From Flavobacterium galactosidilyticum (GTDB taxonomy: Bacteria; Bacteroidota; Bacteroidia; Flavobacteriales; Flavobacteriaceae): a stretch of DNA of 64,000 nt. A program made the translations under genes and the position numbers. Positions within the stretch are counted from its first letter, which is position 1. Each line of letters starts with the position of its first letter. The notes beneath the pieces are model-generated. The model worked only from the letters and a program-made list of their open reading frames with translations. It had not been told where the DNA came from and searched no databases. Below are positions 53,069-62,110 of this stretch, piece after piece. Where the stretch lies: NCBI RefSeq assembly GCF_020911945.1, contig NZ_CP087135.1, positions 3,383,501-3,447,500 on the forward strand, read 5' to 3'.

Positions 53069-53610
53069 AAAAACAAATAGAAAAAGCAAAACAAGGCGAC
53101 CAAGTTGCTTTCACTTTTCTATTAAACCACTATTGGAACGAAGTTTATGGCTTTATGCTGAAGCGTACCGAAAATGAAACCAATGCCGAGGATATCACGA
53201 TTGAGACTTTTTCTAAAGCCTTTGATAAAATAGCAACCTACAATTCAGATTTCCAGTTTAACACATGGCTTATTGCTATTGCTAAAAACGTATATATCGA
53301 TTTGTTACGAAAAAGAAAATCAAGCCTTTTTGTTGAAATTACTGACGAACAAGACCAGCAAGCTTATAATATTGCCGATACTACTCCTTCAGCAGAAGAT
53401 GAATTGATTACAGAGCAGAATCTTTCACGCTTATTACAATTTATCAAAGAATTAAAACCACATTATCAAGAAGTGATTCAGCTGCGTTATTTTCAGGAAA
53501 TGACGTATCAAGAAATCGCTAATAAAATAGATGAGCCGCTCAGTAATGTAAAGGTTAAACTACTTCGTGCCAAGAAATTATTGGCAGAAATCATTCAGAA
53601 CAGAAGATAA
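53059..53610 (+). CDS. ECF-type RNA polymerase sigma factor
   Basis: The start is a TTG at 53059 inside the end of the GT2 gene (10-nt overlap); an ATG is not available at that place, so coupling to GT2 translation is likely. The 183-aa protein has sigma region 2 (DQVAFTFLLNHYWNEVYGFMLKRT, NAEDITIETFSKAFDKIATY, FNTWLIAIAKNVYIDLLRKRKS) and region 4 (IKELKPHYQEVIQLRYFQEMTYQEIANKIDEPLSNVKVKLLRAKKLL). No anti-sigma gene follows; the next gene is a broken TonB-like gene 133 nt away. This gene pair is common in Flavobacteria and may control an envelope regulon. Confidence 0.92.
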   Translation: MEIKKQIEKAKQGDQVAFTFLLNHYWNEVYGFMLKRTENETNAEDITIETFSKAFDKIATYNSDFQFNTWLIAIAKNVYIDLLRKRKSSLFVEITDEQDQQAYNIADTTPSAEDELITEQNLSRLLQFIKELKPHYQEVIQLRYFQEMTYQEIANKIDEPLSNVKVKLLRAKKLLAEIIQNRR

Positions 53611-53742
53611 TAATATTGTTTTGAAAAAATTTTGGTAAAAATCTCAAAATTATATACTAAAATTCTTATTTTAAACGTTGTTAAATTAAAACAACAAAAT
53701 GCTTATGAATTAAATGCTACTTAACCATTAAATCCATAAACC

Positions 53743-54561
53743 ATGTCAAAATTAAGTATTTACGAAACCAGCTGGCTAAACCTTGTTTTTGAGAACAAAA
53801 ACAAAAAATATGGTGCGTATCAATTACGTCAAGAAAGTACAAAAACATCATTGCTAGCGCTATTTTTAGGAATAATAGTGCTTTGCGTGGCGGCAAATAT
53901 CCCCAGAATCATAACTTATTTTTACCCTACCAATGTGGAATCTGAAATTGTATCAGACTATACTACCACTATTGTTCAACTCAGTACAATCAATCAACAG
54001 AAAGTTGAGCAGAAAAAAGAACTTCCTGCAATAAAAACTAAATCTGTAGAGAAACCGATTAAAAGCAATCAATTTGTAAATCCTACAATCGTAAAGGCTG
54101 AATTTGCCGCTCAAGAGATTACCAAAAGTATCGAGATTATAGCTGTACCTTCTACAAATGATAGTAGTGGAATTGTGGGTATCAATCCCGCTTCTGGTGC
54201 AGGAGAAGGACCCGTAAATACAAATAGTACAGTAGTAGGAAATGAAATTATTAATAGTGTGGCACTTGATAAGCTTCCAGAATTTCCGGGCGGAATTAAT
54301 AAATTCTACTCTTACGTAGGCAACAATTTTGAAAAACCTGAAATTGAAAATACAGCAAGCATGAAGATTTACGTATCTTTTGTAATTGAGAAAGACGGAA
54401 GCATGACGAACATTTAAGTAAAAAGAGATCCTGGTTTTGGATTAGGCAAAGAAGCTATTAGAGTATTAAAATCCTTAAAAACTAAATGGACACCTGGAAT
54501 GATAAACGGTCAAGCAGTTCGAACAGCCTATAACCTTCCAATCACAGTGCAAATGGAATAA
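53743..54561 (+). pseudogene. TonB-family protein, interrupted by a TAA stop
   Basis: Two in-frame pieces (53743-54417 and on to 54561) make one 272-aa TonB-like protein. Residues 1-70 include a cytoplasmic part (YETSWLNLVFENKNKKYGAYQLRQ, typical of Bacteroidota TonB proteins) and a membrane helix, followed by a Lys/Pro-rich linker and the C-terminal domain (DKLPEFPGGINKFYSYVGNNF.., then MKIYVSFVIEKDGSM). A TAA at 54415 truncates the last third of that domain, but the frame continues VKRDPGFGLGKEAIRVLKSL to AYNLPITVQME and the true stop. CAA (Gln) at the TAA would restore the domain. The product without it probably cannot contact TonB-dependent receptors. Confidence 0.85.
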
Positions 54562-54576
54562 ATAAATATAATTTGG

Positions 54577-54607
54577 AAAAAGCAGTGTCGAAAGATGCTG
54601 CTTTTTG
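54577..54607 (+). terminator. Terminator of the TonB-like gene
   Basis: AAAAAGCAG and CTGCTTTTT form a 9-bp stem with a 12-nt loop, 15 nt after the original stop of the TonB-like gene. Confidence 0.75.
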
Positions 54608-54656
54608 CGTTTAACTAATTTATGAATCATCTTTATAACTATTAAAAGTTCAAGAG

Positions 54657-54752
54657 TAGCCCTGATTGCGCCGATATCCTCGCAGCGTAGTGGAGAGATA
54701 AAGGCAAAAGCAGGACAATTGCCACTGATGAAAATGGGATTTCTGCTCCTAA
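54657..54752. repeat. Dispersed flavobacterial repeat, copy 2
   Basis: A 96-nt element that begins TAGCCCTGATTGCG and ends GGGATTTCTGCTCCTAA. The two ends match those of the 71-nt element at 25253-25323, whereas the middle differs. Ends conserved and middle variable is the pattern of a mobile or miniature interspersed repeat. Confidence 0.55.
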
Positions 54753-54939
54753 TCCGCATACTTATTCTTTTCACACGAATTACACGAATTGCAATAATTT
54801 AATTTTAAAAAACTAATTTCATTAATCATGAAAAATTTCATTTTCTTAAATTACATAAGTCAATGTTTTTCTATCAATTCATCTGCCAAATTTGCTTTAA
54901 ATAAACGCATAAACGAATCCACTAATAAAGTACAATCGT

Positions 54940-54947
54940 TATCTTTG
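54940..54947 (+). promoter_or_regulatory. Candidate -7 element of lipA
   Basis: TATCTTTG, an exact TAnnTTTG match, lies 18 nt upstream of the lipA ATG; the leader would be very short. Confidence 0.5.
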
Positions 54948-54965
54948 CACTTTGAAAATTAATAT

Positions 54966-55835
54966 ATGGAAACTGTTTTAGAAAATACTTTACCGGTTGG
55001 AAAACCAAAATGGTTGAAGGTGAAACTCCCAATAGGCCAAAAATATACAGAGCTACGTAGTTTAGTTGATAAATATAGTCTAAATACAATATGCACCTCA
55101 GGTAGTTGCCCAAATATGGGTGAGTGTTGGGGTGAAGGAACAGCGACGTTTATGATTCTAGGAAACATTTGTACGCGTTCTTGTGGTTTTTGTGGTGTAA
55201 AAACTGGAAGACCTGAAACGGTGGACTGGGATGAACCTGAAAAAGTAGCGCGTTCTATAAAACTGATGAACATCAAACATGCTGTTATTACAAGCGTAGA
55301 TAGAGATGATTTGAAAGATGGAGGTTCTATTATTTGGATAGAAACGGTGAAAGCCATTCGAAGAATGAATCCAACAACGACATTAGAAACACTAATCCCA
55401 GACTTTCAAGGAATTGAAAGAAACATAGATAGAATCGTAGAAGCTAATCCAGAAGTGGTTTCGCATAATGTGGAAACAGTTCGCAGACTAACTCGTGAAG
55501 TGAGGATTCAAGCAAAATACGACCGTAGTCTTGAGGTTTTGAGATACTTAAAAGAAAAAGGAATCAACAGAACAAAATCAGGAATTATGCTAGGTCTTGG
55601 TGAGCAGGAAGATGAAGTATATCAAACAATGCGCGATTTACGTGCAGCAAATGTAGATGTAGTAACTATTGGTCAATACCTGCAACCAAGTAAAAAACAC
55701 TTGCCTGTAAAAGAATTCATCACGCCTGAACAATTTGCAAAATACGAAGCATTTGGTCTAGAACTTGGCTTCCGTCATGTAGAAAGTGGTCCATTAGTTC
55801 GCTCTTCGTATAAAGCTCAAAAACATATATTGTAA
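54966..55835 (+). CDS. lipA: Lipoyl synthase
   Basis: The 289-aa radical SAM enzyme has both iron-sulfur cluster motifs: [12 protein letters not shown] (Cys 43, 48, 54; auxiliary cluster that donates sulfur) and CTRSCGFC (Cys 69, 73, 76; SAM cluster). The SAM-binding and terminal [12 protein letters not shown] serine motif (RSSY ligand of the auxiliary cluster) are present. It inserts two sulfur atoms into protein-bound octanoyl groups to give lipoyl. It is followed by gap after a 60-nt stretch that has a weak hairpin. Confidence 0.97.
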   Translation: METVLENTLPVGKPKWLKVKLPIGQKYTELRSLVDKYSLNTICTSGSCPNMGECWGEGTATFMILGNICTRSCGFCGVKTGRPETVDWDEPEKVARSIKLMNIKHAVITSVDRDDLKDGGSIIWIETVKAIRRMNPTTTLETLIPDFQGIERNIDRIVEANPEVVSHNVETVRRLTREVRIQAKYDRSLEVLRYLKEKGINRTKSGIMLGLGEQEDEVYQTMRDLRAANVDVVTIGQYLQPSKKHLPVKEFITPEQFAKYEAFGLELGFRHVESGPLVRSSYKAQKHIL

Positions 55836-55910
55836 AAGTTGTTTGTAATTTAAAGTTTCAGGTTAATCATATAGCCTAAAACTTAAAGCTCTAATTTGAA
55901 ACACAAAACA

Positions 55911-56927
55911 TTGAAAATAAGAATTGCCATTAATGGATTTGGAAGAATTGGTCGGAATTTATTTCGCCTACTATTAAACCATCCTACTATCGAAGTTATT
56001 GCCATAAATGATATCGCTGACACAAAAACAATGGCGCATTTGATAAAATACGACAGTATTCATGGAGTTTTACCTTTTGACGTAAGTAAGGATGATTCTG
56101 GTATTGTAGTAGACGGAAAACACTTTTTATTTTTCCATGAAAAGAATATTTCGAATCTAGATTGGAAAATTATCAATATTGATTATGTAGTTGAATCAAC
56201 AGGAAAGTACAAAACTTTTGAAGATTTAAATGCTCATATTTTGGCTGGAGCAAAAAAAGTAATTCTTTCCGCACCTTCGGAAGTTGATACTATAAAAACA
56301 GTAGTTTTAGGCGTAAACGATTCTATTCTTGATGGTACAGAAACTATAATATCAAATGCTAGCTGTACAACTAACAATGCTGCGCCAATGATTCAAGTAA
56401 TCAATGAGCTTTGCGGTATTGAACAAGCATACATCACCACAATTCACTCCTATACAACAGATCAAAGCCTACACGATCAACCGCATAAGGATTTACGTAG
56501 AGCACGTGGCGCAAGTCAATCCATAGTCCCCACTACAACAGGTGCCGCTAAAGCATTAACCAAAATATTCCCTGATTTTGAAGGTAAAATTGGTGGTTGC
56601 GGCATTAGAGTTCCTGTACCTGATGGCTCGTTGACTGACATTACATTCAATGTAAAACGAGCAGTGTCAATAGAAGAAATAAATAATGCCTTTAAAATTG
56701 CAGCCCAAACCTCACTAAAAGGCATTTTAGATTATACTGAAGATCCTATTGTATCAGTTGATGTAATTGGCAATAGAAATTCATGTATATTTGATGCTCA
56801 ACTTACTTCAGTTATTGATAAGATGGTAAAAGTAGTTGGTTGGTATGATAATGAAATTGGATATTCTTCCAGAATTATTGATTTAATTATTTTGACTGAC
56901 GATAAAAACAAACTAGATAAAATGTAG
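55911..56927 (+). CDS. gap: Glyceraldehyde-3-phosphate dehydrogenase
   Basis: Two TTG codons (55896 and 55911) could start the gene; 55911 gives MKIRIAINGFGRIGRNLFR, closest to the family. The 338-aa protein has the NAD-binding GFGRIGR, the catalytic SCTTN (about 148-152) with the nucleophilic Cys, the substrate-binding SYTTDQ and the conserved WYDNEIGYSSR near the C-terminus. It catalyses the oxidative phosphorylation of glyceraldehyde-3-phosphate. It ends 6 nt before the hybrid kinase gene, so the two may be co-transcribed, although the functions differ. Whether it is the only gap gene cannot be told from one window. Confidence 0.95.
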   Translation: MKIRIAINGFGRIGRNLFRLLLNHPTIEVIAINDIADTKTMAHLIKYDSIHGVLPFDVSKDDSGIVVDGKHFLFFHEKNISNLDWKIINIDYVVESTGKYKTFEDLNAHILAGAKKVILSAPSEVDTIKTVVLGVNDSILDGTETIISNASCTTNNAAPMIQVINELCGIEQAYITTIHSYTTDQSLHDQPHKDLRRARGASQSIVPTTTGAAKALTKIFPDFEGKIGGCGIRVPVPDGSLTDITFNVKRAVSIEEINNAFKIAAQTSLKGILDYTEDPIVSVDVIGNRNSCIFDAQLTSVIDKMVKVVGWYDNEIGYSSRIIDLIILTDDKNKLDKM

Positions 56928-56933
56928 TAACAA

Positions 56934-59099
56934 ATGAAATTCTTTTTCGTTTACTTGCTTTTTTTAAATACGTTACTGTATTCTCAAAATCGTGAGAAAA
57001 CAGATAGCACCGCGTATTATATTAGTTTAAATTACCCTGCTGTTCATGATAACAACTACAAAGAAGCTTTGTTGCTTATACAAAAAGCAATACTGATTGC
57101 TGAAACCAACGATAATACTAAAGAACAAGCTTCGCAAAATTATAATCTAGGAAAACTTTACTATGATTTAAAAAAATATGATGATGCTATTGAATCATTA
57201 CTAACAAGCACCGCATTATATGATCGAATAAAGCCTAGTTCGAAAGCGGTTGCCGCCAATTATACATTAGGCCTATGCTACATGTCCAAGGATAATTATG
57301 ACAAAGCCACTTCCTATTTTGACAAAGCCGAATCCATCCACACGCAATTAAATTTAAATGATAGTGCTCAGTTATTTAACCTACAAAGAGGTTTAATTTA
57401 TAAGGCAAAAAACAACATAGAATTAGCTTTACCTTTTTTTGAAACGATTATAGCACTACCTAATAATGCAGCTATATCAGATACAAAAGCGGAAGCTTTA
57501 TATCAAACAGGATGTATAGAAACGCAGAAGAACAGAAGTAATTTAGCTTTAAACTATCTGAATAAAGCACTTGATATAAACGAAAAATCAGAAAATCTTG
57601 AACAAAGGTCTGAGATATTGCTTGCACTGAGTAATGTTTATGAAAAAATGTTAGATAAAAAAACGGCTTATTCCTATCTTAAACAACATCTCAATATTAA
57701 AGAGCGTATTTCCATTAGAAATAATAAAAGATTAGGAATTGATGATTACACCAAATTTAAAGAAACCCAAAGGTTAAAGGAAACGATTATAACCAATAAC
57801 AAAATTAAAGAGCAAGAGAAAACCAATAAATTTTCAAAACTTATCAGCATTCTTGCTATAGCATTAATTTCTATTTTATCGTTGTTAAGTCTTTCTTTGT
57901 ACAAAAACAATATTATTAGAAATCAAACTAATTTATTGTTACAAGAAAAAAATAAAGAATTAGAAATTGCTAAAAATAAAGCCGAAAAAGCATCTCAAGC
58001 AAGATCGGAATTCCTTTCGACCGTAAGCCATGAGTTACGGACTCCGCTGAATGCCATCAACGGAATAGCCCACTTATTGCTGGAAGAAAACCCTAAAAAG
58101 CGGCAATTAGATTATTTATCCTCACTGAAATTTTCAGGTGATTATTTGACAAAGTTCATCAACGAAATACTAGAAATAAATAAAATTGAATCCCATAACA
58201 CGGAGATAGAACAAACTATTTTCAATCTCAAAAAACTTTTAATTGACATTCAAAATTCATTAAAAGAACTTGCATTAGCAAACAACAATAATTTCATACT
58301 AGAAGTAGATCCAACTATTCCAGATTATTTGATTGGTGATCCAACTAAATTATCTCAAATAATACTGAACTTAATTAACAATGCACTAAAATTCACTGAA
58401 GATGGTGAGATTAAGGTGACAGTTAACCTTAACACACTAGAAGACAATGAAGCAACATTGTATTTTGAAATAAGTGATACTGGAATAGGAATACCTGAGG
58501 ATAAGTTGTCTAGTGTTTTTGACAGTTTCTCTCAAGGCTCAACAGAAGTTAATAGAAAATACGGCGGAACAGGTTTAGGTTTGACAATTGTCAAAAAATT
58601 AATTAAAATGCTCGGGGGCAAAATAAAACTGAAAAGCATTGTTGATGAAGGATCTTCATTTTCTTTCAACTTAGCATTTAAAATCAGTGATCGACCTTTA
58701 GAAATTAATACATCTCCAAAAATTGATTATGATTCTAAATTGGTAAACAAAAAAATATTGTTAGTAGAAGACAATAAAATCAACCAAATGATCACAAAAA
58801 AGATGCTTCATAATAAGAAGATCATATGTGAAATCATTGATAATGGTGAGGATGCAATTGAATCAGTTCGCAAAAACAAGTATGACTTAATACTAATGGA
58901 TGTCCATTTACCCGGAATCAACGGAACAACTGCTACAGAATCAATTAGATGTTTTGATAAAACCACACCAATAATTGCACTAACTGCAATATCTCTTCAT
59001 GAAAATCGCGAAATGCTTTTATCCTTTGGAATGAACGAAGTAATCACCAAGCCATTCATTCCAGAGGATTTTTATAGCACAATAGCACAGCACGTTTAA
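56934..59099 (+). CDS. Hybrid sensor histidine kinase with TPR sensor domain
   Basis: The 721-aa protein has a signal peptide or membrane N-terminus (FFFVYLLFLNTLLYS), about six TPR repeats (residues 30-280, for example NYNLGKLYYDLKKYDDAIESLLTS), a membrane helix (about 302-322), a short coiled coil, HisKA (ARSEFLSTVSHELRTPLNAI, His about 366), HATPase_c (NLINNALKFTEDGEI, GTGLGLTIVKKLIKMLGG) and a C-terminal receiver domain (ILLVEDNKINQMITKKML, phosphorylated Asp in LILMDVHLPG). No separate response regulator is encoded nearby. The signal is unknown. The TPR sensor architecture is frequent in Bacteroidota. It converges on the pnp gene with a gap of only 2 nt. Confidence 0.92.
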   Translation: MKFFFVYLLFLNTLLYSQNREKTDSTAYYISLNYPAVHDNNYKEALLLIQKAILIAETNDNTKEQASQNYNLGKLYYDLKKYDDAIESLLTSTALYDRIKPSSKAVAANYTLGLCYMSKDNYDKATSYFDKAESIHTQLNLNDSAQLFNLQRGLIYKAKNNIELALPFFETIIALPNNAAISDTKAEALYQTGCIETQKNRSNLALNYLNKALDINEKSENLEQRSEILLALSNVYEKMLDKKTAYSYLKQHLNIKERISIRNNKRLGIDDYTKFKETQRLKETIITNNKIKEQEKTNKFSKLISILAIALISILSLLSLSLYKNNIIRNQTNLLLQEKNKELEIAKNKAEKASQARSEFLSTVSHELRTPLNAINGIAHLLLEENPKKRQLDYLSSLKFSGDYLTKFINEILEINKIESHNTEIEQTIFNLKKLLIDIQNSLKELALANNNNFILEVDPTIPDYLIGDPTKLSQIILNLINNALKFTEDGEIKVTVNLNTLEDNEATLYFEISDTGIGIPEDKLSSVFDSFSQGSTEVNRKYGGTGLGLTIVKKLIKMLGGKIKLKSIVDEGSSFSFNLAFKISDRPLEINTSPKIDYDSKLVNKKILLVEDNKINQMITKKMLHNKKIICEIIDNGEDAIESVRKNKYDLILMDVHLPGINGTTATESIRCFDKTTPIIALTAISLHENREMLLSFGMNEVITKPFIPEDFYSTIAQHV

Positions 59100-59101
59100 T
59101 A

Positions 59102-59914
59102 TTAGTAATTTAAAATCAACTCTCTAATAAGACTTCTAACTTTTGGCTCTGCACCTTTAGCAGCTTCTAAAACTTCGTCGTGCGAAATAGTTCCAATACT
59201 TTCTTCATTACCCATATCAGTTATCACAGAAATCCCAAAGGTTTCTAGATCCATGTGTCGCGCCACAATCACTTCAGGAACAGTAGACATTCCTACGCAA
59301 TCAGCACCTAGTATTTTTACCATTTTGTACTCAGCTAAAGTTTCAAAAGTAGGGCCTTGTAATCCTAAATAAATACCTTTGTGAACTTCAATACTTAAAT
59401 TTTCAGCTAACGCGGTAACTTTAGCAATCATTTTTCTGGAATAAGGCTCGCTCATATTTACAAAACGAGGACCAAAACGCTCATCATTTTTACCACGCAA
59501 AGGATGCTCTGGTGTCATATTAATATGATCTGTAATCATAACAATTGATCCTACTTTATAATTTGGATTAACACCACCCGAAGCATTAGACACAATTAAT
59601 TTATCTACACCTAAAAACTTCATTACACGCACTGGAAAAGTAACTTCGGTCATGGAATATCCTTCATAAAAATGAAAACGCCCTTGCATAGCCACTACTT
59701 TCTTTACGCCAATTGTTCCAAAAACTAATGCGCCTTTATGGCCTTGCACGGTCGATACAGGAAAGTTAGGAATTTCGTGGTAAGGCAATGTATATTCTAC
59801 CTTTATTTCTTCTGTAAAACTCCCTAATCCAGAGCCTAAAATCACGCCGTATTCTGGTGTGAAATTAATTTTATTATTAATGTAATTAACTGTTTGTTGA
59901 ACCTGTTCCCACAT
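59102..59914 (-). CDS. Purine-nucleoside phosphorylase
   Basis: The 270-aa protein has the type II purine-nucleoside phosphorylase motifs: GVILGSGLGSFTEE, GHKGALVFG, the AMQGRFHFYEGYSMTEVTFPVRVM signature, VSNASGGVN and GPTFETLAEYKM with the catalytic Glu, then ADCVGMSTVPEVIVARH. This trimeric form cleaves 6-oxopurine nucleosides with phosphate, in nucleoside salvage. Its start overlaps the end of lpxK by 29 nt, so the two are translationally coupled, on the minus strand. Confidence 0.95.
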   Translation of the reverse strand: MWEQVQQTVNYINNKINFTPEYGVILGSGLGSFTEEIKVEYTLPYHEIPNFPVSTVQGHKGALVFGTIGVKKVVAMQGRFHFYEGYSMTEVTFPVRVMKFLGVDKLIVSNASGGVNPNYKVGSIVMITDHINMTPEHPLRGKNDERFGPRFVNMSEPYSRKMIAKVTALAENLSIEVHKGIYLGLQGPTFETLAEYKMVKILGADCVGMSTVPEVIVARHMDLETFGISVITDMGNEESIGTISHDEVLEAAKGAEPKVRSLIRELILNY

Positions 59915-60911
59915 AATTTAAAATGGTTTTATTAAAATTTTCACTTCCCGAGAGAAAAGCACTTTTTATAGGCAGATAAAAAAGTTGTTCGCTTGGCAAA
60001 CAACCTTTCAACCGTACAAAATCTTTTTCTGTAGTAATAATTTCGTTATTTTTAGCTAATTTTTTTATTTCCAAAATGTCTTTATCATTAAAATTATGAT
60101 GGTCAGGAAAAGTCAAACAAACATCCTTTTGGTTTTGTAAAAAATCAAAAAACGGCTTTGGCTTTGCAATTCCAGCCACTAGAATCTTTGGATTTTTTTT
60201 AACTTGACTTACATTTATGTTTTGGTTTTCACCAAAAACAAAATCATCATATTCTATAAAAGTAAAGTATAATTCTTGGTTGGCGGTTAGTTTTAACTTT
60301 TTTCTTATGTCATTCTGCTGTTCTTGAGAAAGCACATTAGGACATTTTGTAACAATTACCATATTTGCTCTTTTAGCCCCTGTCCTACTTTCTCTTAAAT
60401 TTCCAGTTGGCAATATAAAATCATCAGAAAACAATTCGCCATAAGAAGTTAGCAAAATATAAAAGCCAGCTTTTACTTTTCGATGTTGAAAAGCATCATC
60501 AAGCAAAATAACATCTGGCTTATCCTTTTGTGTAAGCAATTGTTCAATTCCATTTTTTCGATTGGCATCAACTGCAACCTGAATATTTTTGAATTTTTCA
60601 AAAAACTGAAAAGGTTCATCCCCAAGAATTTTCGCTGTAGCATTGGCTTGAGCCAAAATAAAACCTTTAGATTCTCTTTTATAGCCTCTGCTTAACGTAG
60701 CCACTTTGTATTTATCAGAAAGTAAACGAATCAGATATTCAATTTGAGGAGTTTTTCCTGTACCGCCAACACTTAGGTTTCCAACTACAATTACAGGTAA
60801 ATCAAAAGAGTAGGACTTCAAAATACCTTTATCAAAAAGAAAATTCCGAATACTAGTAATTAGGCCATATAAAATTGCAAAAGGAAACAGTAATTTTCGC
60901 AGTAAATTCAT
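59886..60911 (-). CDS. lpxK: Tetraacyldisaccharide 4'-kinase
   Basis: The 341-aa protein has one N-terminal membrane helix region (LRKLLFPFAILYGLI) and the P-loop GNLSVGGTGKTP (about 43-54) of LpxK, followed by KVATLSRGYKRESKGF, LGDEPFQF and DVILLDDAFQHRKVKA (about 132-147), the family's metal/lipid-binding region. It phosphorylates the lipid A disaccharide at the 4' position in the inner membrane. It precedes pnp in the same operon; the pairing is usual in Flavobacteria. Confidence 0.95.
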   Translation of the reverse strand: MNLLRKLLFPFAILYGLITSIRNFLFDKGILKSYSFDLPVIVVGNLSVGGTGKTPQIEYLIRLLSDKYKVATLSRGYKRESKGFILAQANATAKILGDEPFQFFEKFKNIQVAVDANRKNGIEQLLTQKDKPDVILLDDAFQHRKVKAGFYILLTSYGELFSDDFILPTGNLRESRTGAKRANMVIVTKCPNVLSQEQQNDIRKKLKLTANQELYFTFIEYDDFVFGENQNINVSQVKKNPKILVAGIAKPKPFFDFLQNQKDVCLTFPDHHNFNDKDILEIKKLAKNNEIITTEKDFVRLKGCLPSEQLFYLPIKSAFLSGSENFNKTILNYVGTGSTNS

Positions 60912-61003
60912 TTTACGAAAGTAGAATAAATTATCTTTGATTTAAAATTTTGTCTCTTTTGTTTACTGTTTAAAGTTCCTAACATTAAGCTTTAGACTTT
61001 AAA

Positions 61004-62107
61004 ATGAAAAAAATGAAAATCAAAGAAATAATTTCGGTCCTTCAAGAAATGGCTCCACTTGCGTATGCTGAAGATTTTGACAATGTTGGCTTATTAGTGG
61101 GAGACCAAGATGCGGAACTAACAGGCGTATTAGTTTGTCATGATGCTTTAGAAAATATAATTGATGAAGCTATTGTAAAAAATTGTAATCTAGTGGTTTG
61201 CTTTCATCCAATATTATTTTCTGGCTTAAAAAAAATTACCGGTAAAAATTATGTAGAACGAGCAGTAGTTAAGGCCATAAAAAACGACATCGCTATTTAT
61301 GCCGTTCACACTGCATTAGATAATCATCAAAATGGGGTAAATAAAATTTTCTGTGATGCACTTGGTTTAATAAATACCAAAGTCTTGATCCCAAAGCAAA
61401 ATTTTATCAGGAAATTAGTAACTTACACCATACCTGAAAATGCGGAGAAAGTGAGAAATGCACTTTTTGAAGCTGGAGCAGGAAATATAGGAAATTATGA
61501 AGATTGCAGTTTCAATTCTAAAGGGATAGGAACTTTCATGGGAAATGAAAATAGCAATCCTCAATTAGGCCAGCGATTTGAGTTTGTTCAAACTGACGAA
61601 ATAAAAATCGAAGTTACTTTCGAAAAATATTTAGAAAATAAAATTCTAAAAGCTTTGTTTCAAAGTCATGTTTATGAAGAAGTAGCTTATGAAATTTATG
61701 AATTGCAAAACCAGCACCAAAATATTGGTTTAGGAATGATTGGAGAATTGGCACAACCAATGCAAGAAAAAGATTTTCTACTATTTGTGAAAGCGAAAAT
61801 GCAAGCTGACGGGATTCGCCATTCCAACTTTTTAGGTAAAGAAGTAAAAAAAATAGCAGTACTTGGTGGAGCTGGGAGTTTTGCGATAAAAAATGCAATT
61901 CAGGCTGGAGCCGATGCTTATTTAACCGCTGATTTGAAGTATCATGAGTTCTACCAAGCCGAAAATGAACTTTTATTGGCAGATATTGGACATTTTGAAA
62001 GCGAACGCTATACAAAAAATTATATTGTTGAGTATCTTCGAAAAAAAATCCTTAATTTTGCCGTTATTTTATCAGAAGAAAATTCAAATCCAGTTAAGTA
62101 CTTATAG
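61004..62107 (+). CDS. Nif3-like dinuclear metal-centre protein
   Basis: The 367-aa protein has the Nif3 fold with the metal ligands: EDFDNVGLLVG at the N-terminus, CFHPILFSGLKKI (about 66-78), VYAVHTALDNHQNGVN (about 104-119) and DIGHFESER near residue 326. The central insertion (about 125-240) is the PII-like domain of the long form. The start could also be ATG 61013. Family members bind two divalent metals, and some are linked to GTP cyclohydrolase or folate-related reactions; the role here is unknown. It runs with the next gene (3 nt apart). Confidence 0.9.
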   Translation: MKKMKIKEIISVLQEMAPLAYAEDFDNVGLLVGDQDAELTGVLVCHDALENIIDEAIVKNCNLVVCFHPILFSGLKKITGKNYVERAVVKAIKNDIAIYAVHTALDNHQNGVNKIFCDALGLINTKVLIPKQNFIRKLVTYTIPENAEKVRNALFEAGAGNIGNYEDCSFNSKGIGTFMGNENSNPQLGQRFEFVQTDEIKIEVTFEKYLENKILKALFQSHVYEEVAYEIYELQNQHQNIGLGMIGELAQPMQEKDFLLFVKAKMQADGIRHSNFLGKEVKKIAVLGGAGSFAIKNAIQAGADAYLTADLKYHEFYQAENELLLADIGHFESERYTKNYIVEYLRKKILNFAVILSEENSNPVKYL

Positions 62108-62110
62108 AAT

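Larger units (their letters stand above)
54608..54965. other. Intergenic region upstream of lipA
   Basis: No gene is seen. It contains the dispersed repeat copy 2 (54657-54752) and the lipA promoter element at 54940. The rest is AT-rich. Confidence 0.6.

Noticed and set aside
55851..55886. Hairpin between lipA and gap
   Set aside because: AAGTTTCAGG / CCTAAAACTT has an internal mismatch, a 16-nt loop and no T tract; too weak to call a terminator.
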